Numbered from the stretch's first letter, positions 17,092 to 25,279 are shown. The stretch: DNA of 31,730 bases from JBJFCE01 sp051888775 (GCA_051888775.1 JBJFCE010000092.1:1-31730), one strand, 5' to 3'. Made by a program: numbers and translations. The notes: generated by a model not told the origin, from the sequence alone.

Positions 17092-18798
17092 TTGAAAATG
17101 ACATTACGGAAGAAAATCCTATTATGTGCGTTGCTGCCGATCTGTATTTTAGGTGCAATTGTGATTATCATTGCATCTACGATCGTCAGAAATTCGATTA
17201 TCGAACAGGTTGAAAAATCGTTGCATGGAACAGCCGTTGCAACGCTTGCGGCATATGACCAGAATGCAGGGTCCTATCTGGAGGCATCAAACGGTGATAT
17301 CTGGAAAGGAAGTTATAATATCTCACAGTCCCAGAATCTGGTGGATATGATCAAAGAAGAATCCGGTATGGATGTCACCTTTTTTTACGGGGACAGACGA
17401 ATCATGACTTCGGCATTTGATAAGAATAATGCGCGCATTCTGGGTTCTCCTGCCGGAGCAAAGGTAACGCAGGAAGTATTGGTAAACGGAAACGAATATT
17501 TCAGCAGTCATGTTTCTGTTGACGGAACGATTTACTATGGCTATTACATACCGGTTTATCAGATGGGAGATGATGAGACACCGATCGGCATGGTGTTTGC
17601 CGGTGTGAATAAGGCAGATACGCTGGCGGGCGTCAATCAAATCATCGCAACAATTATTTTTATCGTTGTGCTGGTTATGGTAGTCTGTGTAGCGGTAGTC
17701 AGCATCATAGCTTCTTCCATTACAAGGGCATTAAAAAAGAGTATCCGAAATGTGCAGGAAGTGTCTGCCGGAAAACTGACGGTTGAGATTGATCAGAAGT
17801 ATCTTCGGAAGAAGGATGAGGTCGGGGATCTGGCACGCTCAATCGAGAGTCTGCAAAAAGAACTGAGGAGTATGATCGGAAGTATCAGTGACAGTGCGGA
17901 TGAATTAAAAAATGCTTCCGATATGCTGGAAAAGACTTCGCACGAGACTGCAGAAAATATCCGTCAGGTAAAAGGTGCGATGAACAGTATTACCTCCGGA
18001 GCAATGAATCAGGCGGAGGATACTCAGAATGCATCCGAGAATATCGGACATATGGGCAGTCTGATTACGGGAACAGGGAAGGAAGCAGATGAGCTGAGCA
18101 AGAGCTCGGATAAGATGAAGAGCTCCAGTGATCAGGCAACAGAGTCCATTGCATTGTTAAAGGAGATCAGTGAGGAAGTAAGAACTGCCGTCGAGGAAAT
18201 CGCACAGCAGACCTATCAAACCAATGAATCGGCACAGAGGATCAAAGAGGCATCCGATTTTATTTCGGACATTGCGGCAGAGACCAATCTGTTATCATTA
18301 AATGCAACGATTGAAGCTGCGAGAGCCGGAGAGGCAGGCAGAGGCTTTGCAGTGGTTGCTTCACAGATTCAGAAGCTTGCGGAACAAGCCAATGATGCAA
18401 GCGGCAGCATTGATGAAATCGTAAATGCACTGATGAATCAGTCCGGTATGGTAGTGGAGACCATGACTCATATGCAGGAGGTCATTGAAAAACAGAACCA
18501 CCATATCAGCGATACGGGAGAAACCGTCGGCAGAGTGATGGATGAAATCGGAAGCTCTGTGGAAAGTATTAAGAGTATTGATCAAAGGGTCAAAGAGCTG
18601 GAACACTCCAGAATTGATATTGTTGAGACGATTGATACTCTTTCCGGCATAGCACAGGACAATGTGGCAGAAACTCAGGAGGCAGATGCCATTATCACGG
18701 AAGTGGCTCAGAATATCGGGGAAGTGGAAAAGTCCGCGCAGGATCTTCGGAGCATGGCAGAGCTGCTGGCACAGAATGTCGGAAATTTTGAACTGTAG
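17092..18798 (+). CDS. Methyl-accepting chemotaxis protein
   Basis: A 568-residue transmembrane receptor. Helix 1 spans about 9-31, then an extracytoplasmic single-Cache-like sensor (about 32-180, with SGMDVTFFYGDRRIMTSA and YYGYYIPVYQMGDDETPIGMVFAGV). Helix 2 is about 184-208, a HAMP domain about 208-262, and the cytoplasmic signalling hairpin about 263-568. The hairpin tip has the invariant kinase-contact sequence ETNLLSLNATIEAARAGEAG, so it should couple to CheA and CheW. The best ribosome binding site, GGGGGGA (17079-17085), is 6 bases from TTG 17092 and 12 from ATG 17098; I prefer the TTG, with limited certainty. It is paired with the BMP lipoprotein gene 12 bases upstream. No other chemotaxis gene lies in the window. 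Confidence 0.92.
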   Translation: MKMTLRKKILLCALLPICILGAIVIIIASTIVRNSIIEQVEKSLHGTAVATLAAYDQNAGSYLEASNGDIWKGSYNISQSQNLVDMIKEESGMDVTFFYGDRRIMTSAFDKNNARILGSPAGAKVTQEVLVNGNEYFSSHVSVDGTIYYGYYIPVYQMGDDETPIGMVFAGVNKADTLAGVNQIIATIIFIVVLVMVVCVAVVSIIASSITRALKKSIRNVQEVSAGKLTVEIDQKYLRKKDEVGDLARSIESLQKELRSMIGSISDSADELKNASDMLEKTSHETAENIRQVKGAMNSITSGAMNQAEDTQNASENIGHMGSLITGTGKEADELSKSSDKMKSSSDQATESIALLKEISEEVRTAVEEIAQQTYQTNESAQRIKEASDFISDIAAETNLLSLNATIEAARAGEAGRGFAVVASQIQKLAEQANDASGSIDEIVNALMNQSGMVVETMTHMQEVIEKQNHHISDTGETVGRVMDEIGSSVESIKSIDQRVKELEHSRIDIVETIDTLSGIAQDNVAETQEADAIITEVAQNIGEVEKSAQDLRSMAELLAQNVGNFEL

Positions 18799-18863
18799 AA
18801 AGTGCATGTGCGGGAATCGCATGCTATGGATTTTGAAACAGCATTGTGAATGGGAGAAATCTT

Positions 18864-19232
18864 ATGAAATTTCAGATGGTACATGAAAATTATAACGTCT
18901 ATGATCTGGAGAAGTCTCTGGCTTTTTATGAGAAGGCATTGGGACTGACGGAGAAAAGGCGGATAGAGTCGCCGGACGGTTCTTTTATCATTGTGTATAT
19001 CGGCAATGATACCACGGACTTTGTCATGGAGCTGACATGGATGCGTGATATGGACAGACCGTATGATCTGGGCGATTGTGAATTTCATCTTGCATTTGAA
19101 GCAGACGACTATGAGCAGGCGCATGCCCTGCATCAGGAAATGGGATGTATTTGCTTTGAAAATCCCCAGATGGGGATCTATTTTATCACGGATCCGGACG
19201 GATATTGGCTGGAGATCATACCGAAGAAGTAG
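18864..19232 (+). CDS. Glyoxalase I-like VOC-superfamily enzyme
   Basis: A 122-residue protein that matches lactoylglutathione lyase in size and motifs. Two beta-alpha-beta-beta-beta units supply four metal ligands, all visible: His7 (MVHENYNV), Glu in FVMELTW near 60, His in CEFHLAFEA near 75 and Glu in YWLEIIP near the C-terminus. The short length resembles Ni/Co-type bacterial glyoxalase I. It would detoxify methylglyoxal as its thiol adduct, although many clostridia lack glutathione and the thiol may differ; other VOC activities are possible. GGGAG at 18852-18856 is 7 bases from ATG 18864, better than an in-frame GTG at 18846. It follows the chemotaxis receptor by 65 bases and precedes a good terminator. 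Confidence 0.8.
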   Translation: MKFQMVHENYNVYDLEKSLAFYEKALGLTEKRRIESPDGSFIIVYIGNDTTDFVMELTWMRDMDRPYDLGDCEFHLAFEADDYEQAHALHQEMGCICFENPQMGIYFITDPDGYWLEIIPKK

Positions 19233-19306
19233 CATGAAGTTCTGATACTGCCCATACTGCGGTCGCAGGTGAAAGGTGAATATAGGAAAGATCTTATCAA
19301 AATGAT

Positions 19307-19360
19307 AAATCCACATTGTTTTCTGCATTTATAAGATGTACGAAAACGATGTGGATTTTT
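19307..19360 (+). terminator. Intrinsic terminator after the glyoxalase gene
   Basis: AAATCCACATTGTTTTC (19307-19323) pairs with 19342-19358 along 17 positions, with one T-G wobble. The descending strand runs into TTTTT at 19356-19360. It closes the lipoprotein-receptor-glyoxalase unit. Confidence 0.8.
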
Positions 19361-19463
19361 ACGTGTATTTTGCATGAAATTTAGAAGCGACTGATAGTAG
19401 AACTCTATGTGGGATTTTATAATGCGGTTGGAAACGATAGAAACGATGATTGGATGGGAGTCT

Positions 19464-21218
19464 ATGAAATTGGATGAGATTATGGTAAAGGACTTTTTTG
19501 ATATTCTGAAGAAGCGCGCGATCAAGCCGGTGTTTCAACCGATCGTATCGTTAAAAAATGGCGAGATACTGGCGTATGAGGCTTTGAGCAGGATCACGAT
19601 GGACAAGACGGACATTACGATTGATAAGCTCTTTGATATGGCAGAACGGCTCGGGCAGGTATGGAATCTGGAGAAGCTGTGCAGATCCAAGGCGCTTAAA
19701 GCAGCTGTAAATAAGCCGAAGCGTACAAAGCTGTTCTTGAATGTGGATGCCAATGTCATTCTTGATAATGAATTTATGTGTGGTTTTACCAAGGAGTTTC
19801 TCGGTAAGTACGGACTCAAGGCAAAGGATATTGTCTTTGAACTGACGGAGCGTAGCTCCGTGAAGGATCGGACTGTCTTTCAGAGAGGCGCTGATCATTA
19901 CAAGAATCAGGGATTTGAAATCGCAATTGATGATGTCGGATCGGGGTATTCCAATCTGAACAGAATCAGTTGTGTGGAGCCGCAGTATATTAAGATCGAC
20001 ATGGAACTGATCCGGAATATTCATTTGAGCCGGACGCAAAAGTCAATGGTGCGGATCATGGAACACTTTTGTCAGGAGATGGGGTATATTCTGATCGCGG
20101 AAGGTATCGAGACGGAGGAAGAATTAAAAACCTTGATCGAGCTCGGTGTTCCTTATGGTCAGGGATACTTTTTTCAGAAGCCGGCGGAAGAATTTAAAGA
20201 TATCCCGAAAAAGATTAAACATAAGGTCATGGAAATGCAGAACACGGAATCCAGACTGTGTTTTGTACCGTCTGCATTCGGCACGATTGAAAGCATCTGC
20301 AGAAGCGGAATTACCATTCTTCCGGATAAAAAAGCGACAGAGGCATATGAATTGTTTCGTGATAACGAGGAACTTACAGAAATCTGTGTTGTAGATGAAA
20401 AGGGTGAATTTTGCGGGATTTTGACCAAGGATGATGTGCTGAGTGACTTTGGCGGTATGTATGGCTATACGCTGCATCAGAAATATACGGTTTCGGATCT
20501 GATGAAAAAGGACACGTTGGTTGTCAATGCAGATTTTTCCGTTGAAAATGTATCTAAGATTGCGATGGATAGACCGGCGAAGGAGGTCTATAATGCGGTT
20601 GTGGTATTAAAGAACGGAGCTTATCTGGGAATCGTTACGATCAAGGATTTATTGTCGGCAGTACTGACGATACAGGTGACAAGAGCAACAGATGCCAATC
20701 CTCTGACGGCACTTCCGGGCAATATGGTCATTGAATCACGGATATTAAGTCTGCTGGGAGAAGAAGAACCGTATGCCATTATGTATCTGGATCTGGATAA
20801 TTTCAAGGCATATAATGATGCGTATGGCTTTAACAGCGGAGACCGTATGATCAAGGCACTTGCCGAGTCTATGAAGAAAAGCTGTGCGGAAGATGATTTT
20901 CTGGGTCATATCGGCGGTGATGACTTTGTTGTCATTACACGGCATGCGGATGCAGAAGCTTTGGGCAGAAGCATTATCAAAGTATTTCAGTCTTATTTAC
21001 AAGGGTTATATAATCGGACGGACTGGGAACGGGGATACATTATATCAAAAAACAGGAGCGGTCTGACTGAACAGTTTCCGATTGCCTCGGTTTCTGTTGC
21101 CATTGTGACAAACAGGAAGGAGAAGGTAAGCAGGATCGAAGACTTATCGGAAAAAATTGTGTCGGCAAAGAAAGCTGCAAAACAGCAAAAGGGTGATTCG
21201 GTCATCATTGTAGCATAA
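19464..21218 (+). CDS. EAL-CBS-GGDEF cyclic-di-GMP signalling protein
   Basis: A 584-residue soluble protein with three modules. The EAL phosphodiesterase (about 24-255) keeps the expected catalytic set: Glu39 in YEALSR, Asn in LFLNVD, Glu in ELTERS, Asp156-Asp157 in IDDVGSGYSN, Lys in YIKID, Glu in LIAEGIE and Gln in GYFFQKP. A pair of CBS domains (about 270-405) may sense an adenine nucleotide. The GGDEF-like domain (about 420-584) has the signature GGDDF at 484-488, in which the catalytic-loop Glu is Asp, so cyclase activity is uncertain. It probably degrades c-di-GMP under CBS or GGDEF control. No membrane segment is seen. The start is uncertain: ATGs at 19407, 19422, 19446, 19464 and 19482 are in frame, and 19464 follows GGGAG only closely. 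Confidence 0.88.
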   Translation: MKLDEIMVKDFFDILKKRAIKPVFQPIVSLKNGEILAYEALSRITMDKTDITIDKLFDMAERLGQVWNLEKLCRSKALKAAVNKPKRTKLFLNVDANVILDNEFMCGFTKEFLGKYGLKAKDIVFELTERSSVKDRTVFQRGADHYKNQGFEIAIDDVGSGYSNLNRISCVEPQYIKIDMELIRNIHLSRTQKSMVRIMEHFCQEMGYILIAEGIETEEELKTLIELGVPYGQGYFFQKPAEEFKDIPKKIKHKVMEMQNTESRLCFVPSAFGTIESICRSGITILPDKKATEAYELFRDNEELTEICVVDEKGEFCGILTKDDVLSDFGGMYGYTLHQKYTVSDLMKKDTLVVNADFSVENVSKIAMDRPAKEVYNAVVVLKNGAYLGIVTIKDLLSAVLTIQVTRATDANPLTALPGNMVIESRILSLLGEEEPYAIMYLDLDNFKAYNDAYGFNSGDRMIKALAESMKKSCAEDDFLGHIGGDDFVVITRHADAEALGRSIIKVFQSYLQGLYNRTDWERGYIISKNRSGLTEQFPIASVSVAIVTNRKEKVSRIEDLSEKIVSAKKAAKQQKGDSVIIVA

Positions 21219-21264
21219 ATTTTTTGATGAAAAAGCCGATATATGCATTGTAATGGTTGTACCA

Positions 21265-21286
21265 TGCAGGCAAACGGATTTCCTGC
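21265..21286 (+). other. Small hairpin ahead of a strong ribosome binding site
   Basis: TGCAGG (21265-21270) pairs with CCTGCA (21281-21286) around a 10-base loop, 8 bases before the AAGGAGG site of the next gene. It could affect translation; there is no further support. Confidence 0.25.
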
Positions 21287-21308
21287 AATCGTTCAAGGAG
21301 GAATGCAT

Positions 21309-22088
21309 ATGAATACACTTTTTCACACAGAGAACGGCATGTATACAAGCGGATATGCCAAAGAGGCGGACAGCATGCGCAGGCAGCAGGATGGGGAGCG
21401 GGTTAAAGAGTCGGCACACAGCGGCAAAAGCAGGGAGAAGCAGCCGGTGTACGGCAACACGGTAGGTTCTCCTAAGTTGAGTGAAAACGCGCAGAAGTAT
21501 TATGATGAGCTAAAAAAGAAGTACGGAAATATGGATTTTATTCTGGTCAGCAATGACCTAAAGGAGCAGGCAAAGGCAATGGCGGGAAGCTATGCCAGAC
21601 CGGACAGAACCGTGGTGCTGATCGATGAGGAAAAGATCGAGCGTATGGCTTCGGATGAAGCCTATAGAGAAAAATATGAGACGATCATCGGTCAGGCAGC
21701 AGGTCAGCTTGCCGGTATGAAGACAGGACTTGCGGGTGTATCAGGCGGCCAATCGGTTACAAGCTATGGCATGCAGGTGGAGGATAACGGAGCCGTGTCC
21801 TTTTTTGCCGTGGTTGATAAAGCTCTGGAAGCACAGAAGGAGCGGATTGCGAAAAAAGCCGAACAGAAAAAGGAAGACCGTAAGGAAGCAAAAAAAGAGG
21901 AACAAAAGCAAGCCGAGGAAAAGAGACTGGAGCAACGGCGGAGAGGGCAGGACAAAGTAACGGTGACAGCTTCCTCTGTTGAGGAGCTGATCCGTAAGAT
22001 AGAGGATCTTTCCTATGCGGACATGAGTGACCGGACGATGACACAAGAGGAGCAGCAGCTCGGCCAGCATATTGATTTTCGAGGTTAG
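21309..22088 (+). CDS. DUF6033-like protein of unknown function
   Basis: A 259-residue soluble protein that I tentatively place in the DUF6033 family of Clostridia. The recognisable part (about 55-140) begins SENAQKYYDELKKKYGNMDFILVSNDLKEQAKAMA and continues VVLIDEEKIERMASDEAYREKYETII. Residues about 180-225 are a highly charged Lys/Glu/Arg helix, probably a coiled coil, followed by VTVTASSVEELIRKIEDLSYADM. No signal peptide, membrane segment or catalytic motif is seen. The frame reaches back to ATG 21243, but AAGGAGG at 21295-21301 is 7 bases from ATG 21309, which sets the start. It follows the c-di-GMP gene by 90 bases and ends at a strong terminator, so it may share that transcript. Confidence 0.7.
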   Translation: MNTLFHTENGMYTSGYAKEADSMRRQQDGERVKESAHSGKSREKQPVYGNTVGSPKLSENAQKYYDELKKKYGNMDFILVSNDLKEQAKAMAGSYARPDRTVVLIDEEKIERMASDEAYREKYETIIGQAAGQLAGMKTGLAGVSGGQSVTSYGMQVEDNGAVSFFAVVDKALEAQKERIAKKAEQKKEDRKEAKKEEQKQAEEKRLEQRRRGQDKVTVTASSVEELIRKIEDLSYADMSDRTMTQEEQQLGQHIDFRG

Positions 22089-22094
22089 GAGTAC

Positions 22095-22124
22095 AAAAAG
22101 CGGATTTATAATATCCGCTTTTTT
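22095..22124 (+). terminator. Strong intrinsic terminator
   Basis: AAAAAGCGGAT (22095-22105) pairs perfectly with ATCCGCTTTTT (22113-22123) around a 7-base loop, followed by another T. The A-tract also makes it a possible terminator for the opposite strand. It separates the DUF6033-like gene from the iron operon. Confidence 0.92.
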
Positions 22125-22197
22125 GTGTGCATCTGGAATCAGAAAGTGGCAGATTTTATCGAATCACCAAAATGGTAAAAATTTCCAAAATAAGTTA

Positions 22198-22226
22198 TTG
22201 ACATCTAATAACAGTTAGCATATACT
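22198..22226 (+). promoter_or_regulatory. Sigma-A-type promoter of the feo operon
   Basis: A perfect -35 TTGACA (22198-22203) and -10 TATACT (22221-22226) are separated by 17 bases. A palindromic box overlaps the -10. The start site would be near 22233, leaving a short leader before the first feoA. Confidence 0.9.
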
Positions 22227-22230
22227 AACT
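22213..22230. promoter_or_regulatory. Probable metalloregulator operator over the feo promoter
   Basis: AGTTAGCATATACTAACT is a perfect palindrome (AGTTAG-N6-CTAACT) that covers the -10 hexamer, a repressor position. TTAG-N6-CTAA geometry is closer to DtxR/MntR-family sites than to Fur boxes; the regulator is not in the window. A second, shorter copy lies before feoB (22975-22990), which supports it as a real site. Confidence 0.7.
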
Positions 22231-22268
22231 ATCGAAGAAAGGATGTTTTATCCGGAAAAGAGGAACAA

Positions 22269-22484
22269 ATGATGCCGTTAACAATGATGAAAGAAGGAGA
22301 ACCCGGCGTGATCAGCAGGGTTTCCGGAAAAGAAGAGACCAGAAGATTTTTGGAAAACCTCGGTTTTGTAGCGGGAGGAACGGTAACGGTTGTTTCCAAG
22401 ATCAATGGTAATATGATCGTCAATATCAAAGATTCCAGAGTCGCCCTCGGGCAGGATATGGCAAACCGGATCATGGTATCATAA
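22269..22484 (+). CDS. feoA: FeoA-family protein (first copy)
   Basis: A 71-residue SH3-like FeoA protein, a cytosolic accessory of the FeoB ferrous iron transporter. The central stretch ETRRFLENLGFVAGGTVTVVSKINGNMIVNIKDSRVALGQDMANRIMV is typical of FeoA, with the second strand pair and the closing R-(I/V)-ALG stretch. The start is ATG 22269 or 22272: AGAGGA at 22259-22264 is 4 and 7 bases away. It is the first gene after the promoter and operator. The sequence differs strongly from the second feoA, so the two belong to different FeoA subtypes rather than a recent duplication. Confidence 0.92.
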   Translation: MMPLTMMKEGEPGVISRVSGKEETRRFLENLGFVAGGTVTVVSKINGNMIVNIKDSRVALGQDMANRIMVS

Positions 22485-22499
22485 GAGTGATTCATAAGC

Positions 22500-22694
22500 G
22501 TTTGCAAAATTCTGTCAGCGGGATGGATCGGGTGTCCACAGAACTCCAAGCGGTGGGTACTGTGAGTCCGTCGGTACTTAGGTGCCGTATTGTGGCACCT
22601 TATGTACCGCTACGGACGAAGTGTAGCGAGAGCGTGCCCACCGCTTGGAGTTCTGTGGGCATCCAATCCGTCCCGCTGACAGAATTTTGCAAAC
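22500..22694 (-). repeat. Structured hairpin repeat, copy D, inside the feo operon
   Basis: A complete 195-bp copy. Arms 22500-22560 and 22634-22694 pair at 56 of 61 positions; all five differences are transitions, and four of them leave G-T (G-U) pairs on the + strand. The core 22561-22633 matches copies B and C. It lies between the two feoA genes and ends 16 bases before the ribosome binding site of the second. Without it, the intergenic gap would be only about 44 bases. It has no U-tract, so it is not a standard terminator, but such a hairpin in the mRNA could stall polymerase or protect the downstream message. Confidence 0.93.
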
Positions 22695-22723
22695 AAGAGA
22701 TTAAGGAAAGAAGGAGAGAGACT

Positions 22724-22945
22724 ATGAAAACGTTGAGAGAGGTTTCGTGCGGACAGACGGTACGCGTTACGAGATTGTCCGGAGACGGTCCCGTAAAGAG
22801 ACGGATCATGGACATGGGAATCACGAAGGGCGTGGAGATTTATGTCAGAAAAGTGGCGCCGCTCGGAGATCCGATTGAAGTAACCGTAAGAGGTTACGAG
22901 CTGTCGATCCGCAAAGCCGATGCTGAAATGATTGAAGTGGAATAA
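22724..22945 (+). CDS. feoA: FeoA-family protein (second copy)
   Basis: A 73-residue FeoA protein: LREVSCGQTVRVTRLSGDGPVKRRIMDMGITKGVEIYVRKVAPLGDPIEVTVRGYELSIRKADAEMIEVE. The RRIMDMG(I)TKG and APLGDPIE(V)xVRGYxLSIRK phrases are the classic FeoA signature, closer to canonical FeoA than the first copy. It acts with FeoB at the cytoplasmic face of the membrane. AAGGAG (22711-22716) is 7 bases from the ATG. The frame extends upstream through repeat copy D to 22487, but that is repeat sequence and not part of the protein. The feoB start follows after 135 bases. Confidence 0.95.
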   Translation: MKTLREVSCGQTVRVTRLSGDGPVKRRIMDMGITKGVEIYVRKVAPLGDPIEVTVRGYELSIRKADAEMIEVE

Positions 22946-22974
22946 GTTTCGGAAGGATATTTTTTTACACAAAG

Positions 22975-22990
22975 GTTAGATAAAACTAAC
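22975..22990. promoter_or_regulatory. Second copy of the feo operator-like box, before feoB
   Basis: GTTAG-ATAAAA-CTAAC has the same half site and 6-base spacing as the box over the feo promoter. A possible -35-like TTTACA at 22964-22969 precedes it, but no good -10 is visible. It may control an internal promoter for feoB or serve as an auxiliary site. Confidence 0.55.
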
Positions 22991-23080
22991 AAATGGTAGT
23001 AACACATAACCGAAGAAAAACAGGATAAGGAAAAGAATCATCAAAAATAGCAGGATGATCGGAAGGAAAAGGAGTGAATC

Positions 23081-25258
23081 ATGTCTATGAAAATCGCATT
23101 GGCAGGAAATCCAAACTGCGGAAAAACAACATTATTCAATGCATTGACGGGTTCCAATCAGTTCGTCGGAAACTGGCCCGGCGTAACGGTGGAGAAAAAG
23201 GAAGGAAAGCTGAAAGGCTATCAAGATGTCACAATTATGGATTTACCGGGAATTTATTCCCTGTCTCCGTATACACTTGAGGAGGTTGTGGCAAGAAACT
23301 ATCTGATCGGTGACAGACCGGATGCGATCATCAATATCGTGGACGGCACAAATATTGAGAGAAATCTGTATCTGTCCACGCAGCTGCTGGAGCTTGGCAT
23401 TCCGGTGCTGATGGCAGTCAACATGATCGATGTGCTGGAAAAGACGGGAGACCGGATACATATCGATAAGCTGGCTGAAAAGCTTGGCTGTGAAGTGGTC
23501 GGGATTTCTGCACTAAAGGGAACAGGCATCCGGGAAGCTGCACAAAAAGCGGTAGCATTGGCACAGAAAAAAGAATCCGCAGGAGCGGTGCATGAGTTTG
23601 ACGCCAAGGTAGAGGGTGTGATCAGCGAAGTCGAGGAAAAGCTGAACGGGCTTGTACCGGAGGAGCAGAAGCGTTTCTTTGCAATCAAACTGTTAGAGAA
23701 GGATGACAAGATTGCAGACCGGACACTCCCGGATGTATCTGCCGAGATTAAAGTGTTAGAGAATGCTTTTGATGATGATACCGAGAGTATTATCACCAAC
23801 GAGCGTTATGTGTATATTTCATCCATCATCGGCATATGTGTGACAAAGGCAGAGAAAAAGAAATTAACGACCTCCGATAAAATCGACCGGATCGTAACAA
23901 ACCGATTCCTCGCTCTGCCGATCTTTGCACTCGTCATGTTTCTGGTCTATTATATTTCCGTAACAACGGTCGGTACATGGGTGACCGACTGGGCAAACGA
24001 TGGCGTGTTCGGTGAAGGATGGAGCCTGTTCGGACTGGAGATCCCGGGTATTCCGGTATTGATAGAACGTGGATTAAATGCGATTGGCTGTGCCGACTGG
24101 CTGCAGGGGCTGATCTTAGACGGTATTGTTGCCGGTGTCGGTGCGGTACTTGGTTTTGTCCCTCAGATGCTGGTACTGTTCATTTTCCTTGCGTTTCTGG
24201 AAGCTTGCGGCTATATGGCGCGCGTGGCGTTCATCATGGACAGAATCTTCCGCAAATTCGGTCTTTCCGGAAAGTCCTTTATTCCGATGCTGATAGGAAG
24301 CGGATGTGGCGTACCGGGAATCATGGCATCCAGAACGATTGAAAATGACAGAGACCGCAAGATGACGATTATGACGACGACCTTTATACCGTGCGGTGCG
24401 AAGCTGCCGATCATCGCGTTAATTGCGGGTGCGTTTTTTGATAATGCGGGCTGGGTATCCTGGAGCGCTTATTTCATAGGAATTGCAGCCATTATTTTGT
24501 CAGGTATTATATTGAAGAAAACGCGGATGTTTGCCGGCGATCCGGCACCCTTTGTCATGGAACTTCCGGCATATCATCTGCCGACGGTCGGCGCGGTGCT
24601 TCGCAGTATGTGGGAACGCGGCTGGTCCTTTATCAAAAAAGCGGGGACAGTGATTCTGTTATCCACTATCGTGATCTGGTTTACAACCTATTTCGGCTGG
24701 GTGGACGGACAGTTCCGTATGCTGGAGGATATAGAAATTGATCATAGTATTCTCGCAGCGATCGGCAATGCAATTGCATGGATTTTCACACCGCTTGGCT
24801 GGGGAGACTGGAAGTCTGCGGTTGCAGCGATCACCGGTCTGGTGGCAAAGGAAAATGTAGTAGGTACCTTCGGCATTCTCTTCGGATTCGCAGAGGTTGC
24901 GGAAGATGGTGCAGAATATTGGGGAACTCTGGCAGGACATATGTCCGGTATTGCCGCATATTCCTTCCTGATCTTTAACCTGTTATGCGCACCGTGCTTT
25001 GCGGCAATGGGTGCAATCAAGCGGGAGATGAACAATGCGAAGTGGTTCTGGTTCGCGATCGGTTACCAGACCGGACTTGCATATATCGTATCGCTTTGTG
25101 TATATCAGATCGGTGCATTGATAACAGGCGAGATCGGTTTCGGAATCGGAACGATTGTAGCGGTTTTGGCAATCCTTGCATTCCTCTGGCTGCTGTTTCG
25201 CCCATACAAGGAAAGCAAGGTCTTGAAAGTGAATAAGAATATGGCAGGTGCGAAATAA
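23081..25258 (+). CDS. feoB: Ferrous iron transporter FeoB
   Basis: A 725-residue Fe(II) transporter of the inner membrane. The N-terminal G domain has G1 GNPNCGKTT (9-17), G2 Thr36 in PGVTVEKKEG, G3 DLPG (54-57), G4 NMID (114-117) and G5 SALKG. A helical guanine-dissociation-inhibitor domain follows to about 265. The membrane part has two Gate motifs: GSGCGVPGIMASRTIENDRDRKM with TTTFIPCGAKLPI, and AKENVVGTFGILFG followed by LLCAPCFAAMGAIKREM. The conserved Cys residues of the pore are kept. Length is normal for the family. AAAAGGAG lies 6 bases upstream of the ATG. It is the core gene of the feo operon; the FeoB-associated Cys-rich gene follows. Confidence 0.97.
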   Translation: MSMKIALAGNPNCGKTTLFNALTGSNQFVGNWPGVTVEKKEGKLKGYQDVTIMDLPGIYSLSPYTLEEVVARNYLIGDRPDAIINIVDGTNIERNLYLSTQLLELGIPVLMAVNMIDVLEKTGDRIHIDKLAEKLGCEVVGISALKGTGIREAAQKAVALAQKKESAGAVHEFDAKVEGVISEVEEKLNGLVPEEQKRFFAIKLLEKDDKIADRTLPDVSAEIKVLENAFDDDTESIITNERYVYISSIIGICVTKAEKKKLTTSDKIDRIVTNRFLALPIFALVMFLVYYISVTTVGTWVTDWANDGVFGEGWSLFGLEIPGIPVLIERGLNAIGCADWLQGLILDGIVAGVGAVLGFVPQMLVLFIFLAFLEACGYMARVAFIMDRIFRKFGLSGKSFIPMLIGSGCGVPGIMASRTIENDRDRKMTIMTTTFIPCGAKLPIIALIAGAFFDNAGWVSWSAYFIGIAAIILSGIILKKTRMFAGDPAPFVMELPAYHLPTVGAVLRSMWERGWSFIKKAGTVILLSTIVIWFTTYFGWVDGQFRMLEDIEIDHSILAAIGNAIAWIFTPLGWGDWKSAVAAITGLVAKENVVGTFGILFGFAEVAEDGAEYWGTLAGHMSGIAAYSFLIFNLLCAPCFAAMGAIKREMNNAKWFWFAIGYQTGLAYIVSLCVYQIGALITGEIGFGIGTIVAVLAILAFLWLLFRPYKESKVLKVNKNMAGAK

Positions 25259-25279
25259 GCTGCCTGTCATGGAGTCAAA

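Noticed and set aside
22487..22723. Peptide frame TVSPSVLRCRI-APYVPLRTKCSESVP running through repeat cores B, C and D
   Set aside because: The frame is open in all three, but the differences between copies change residues and follow base pairing (in copy A, Cys to His and Ala to Val where the stem pairs swap). There is no own start or ribosome binding site. It is a product of the conserved core, not a gene.
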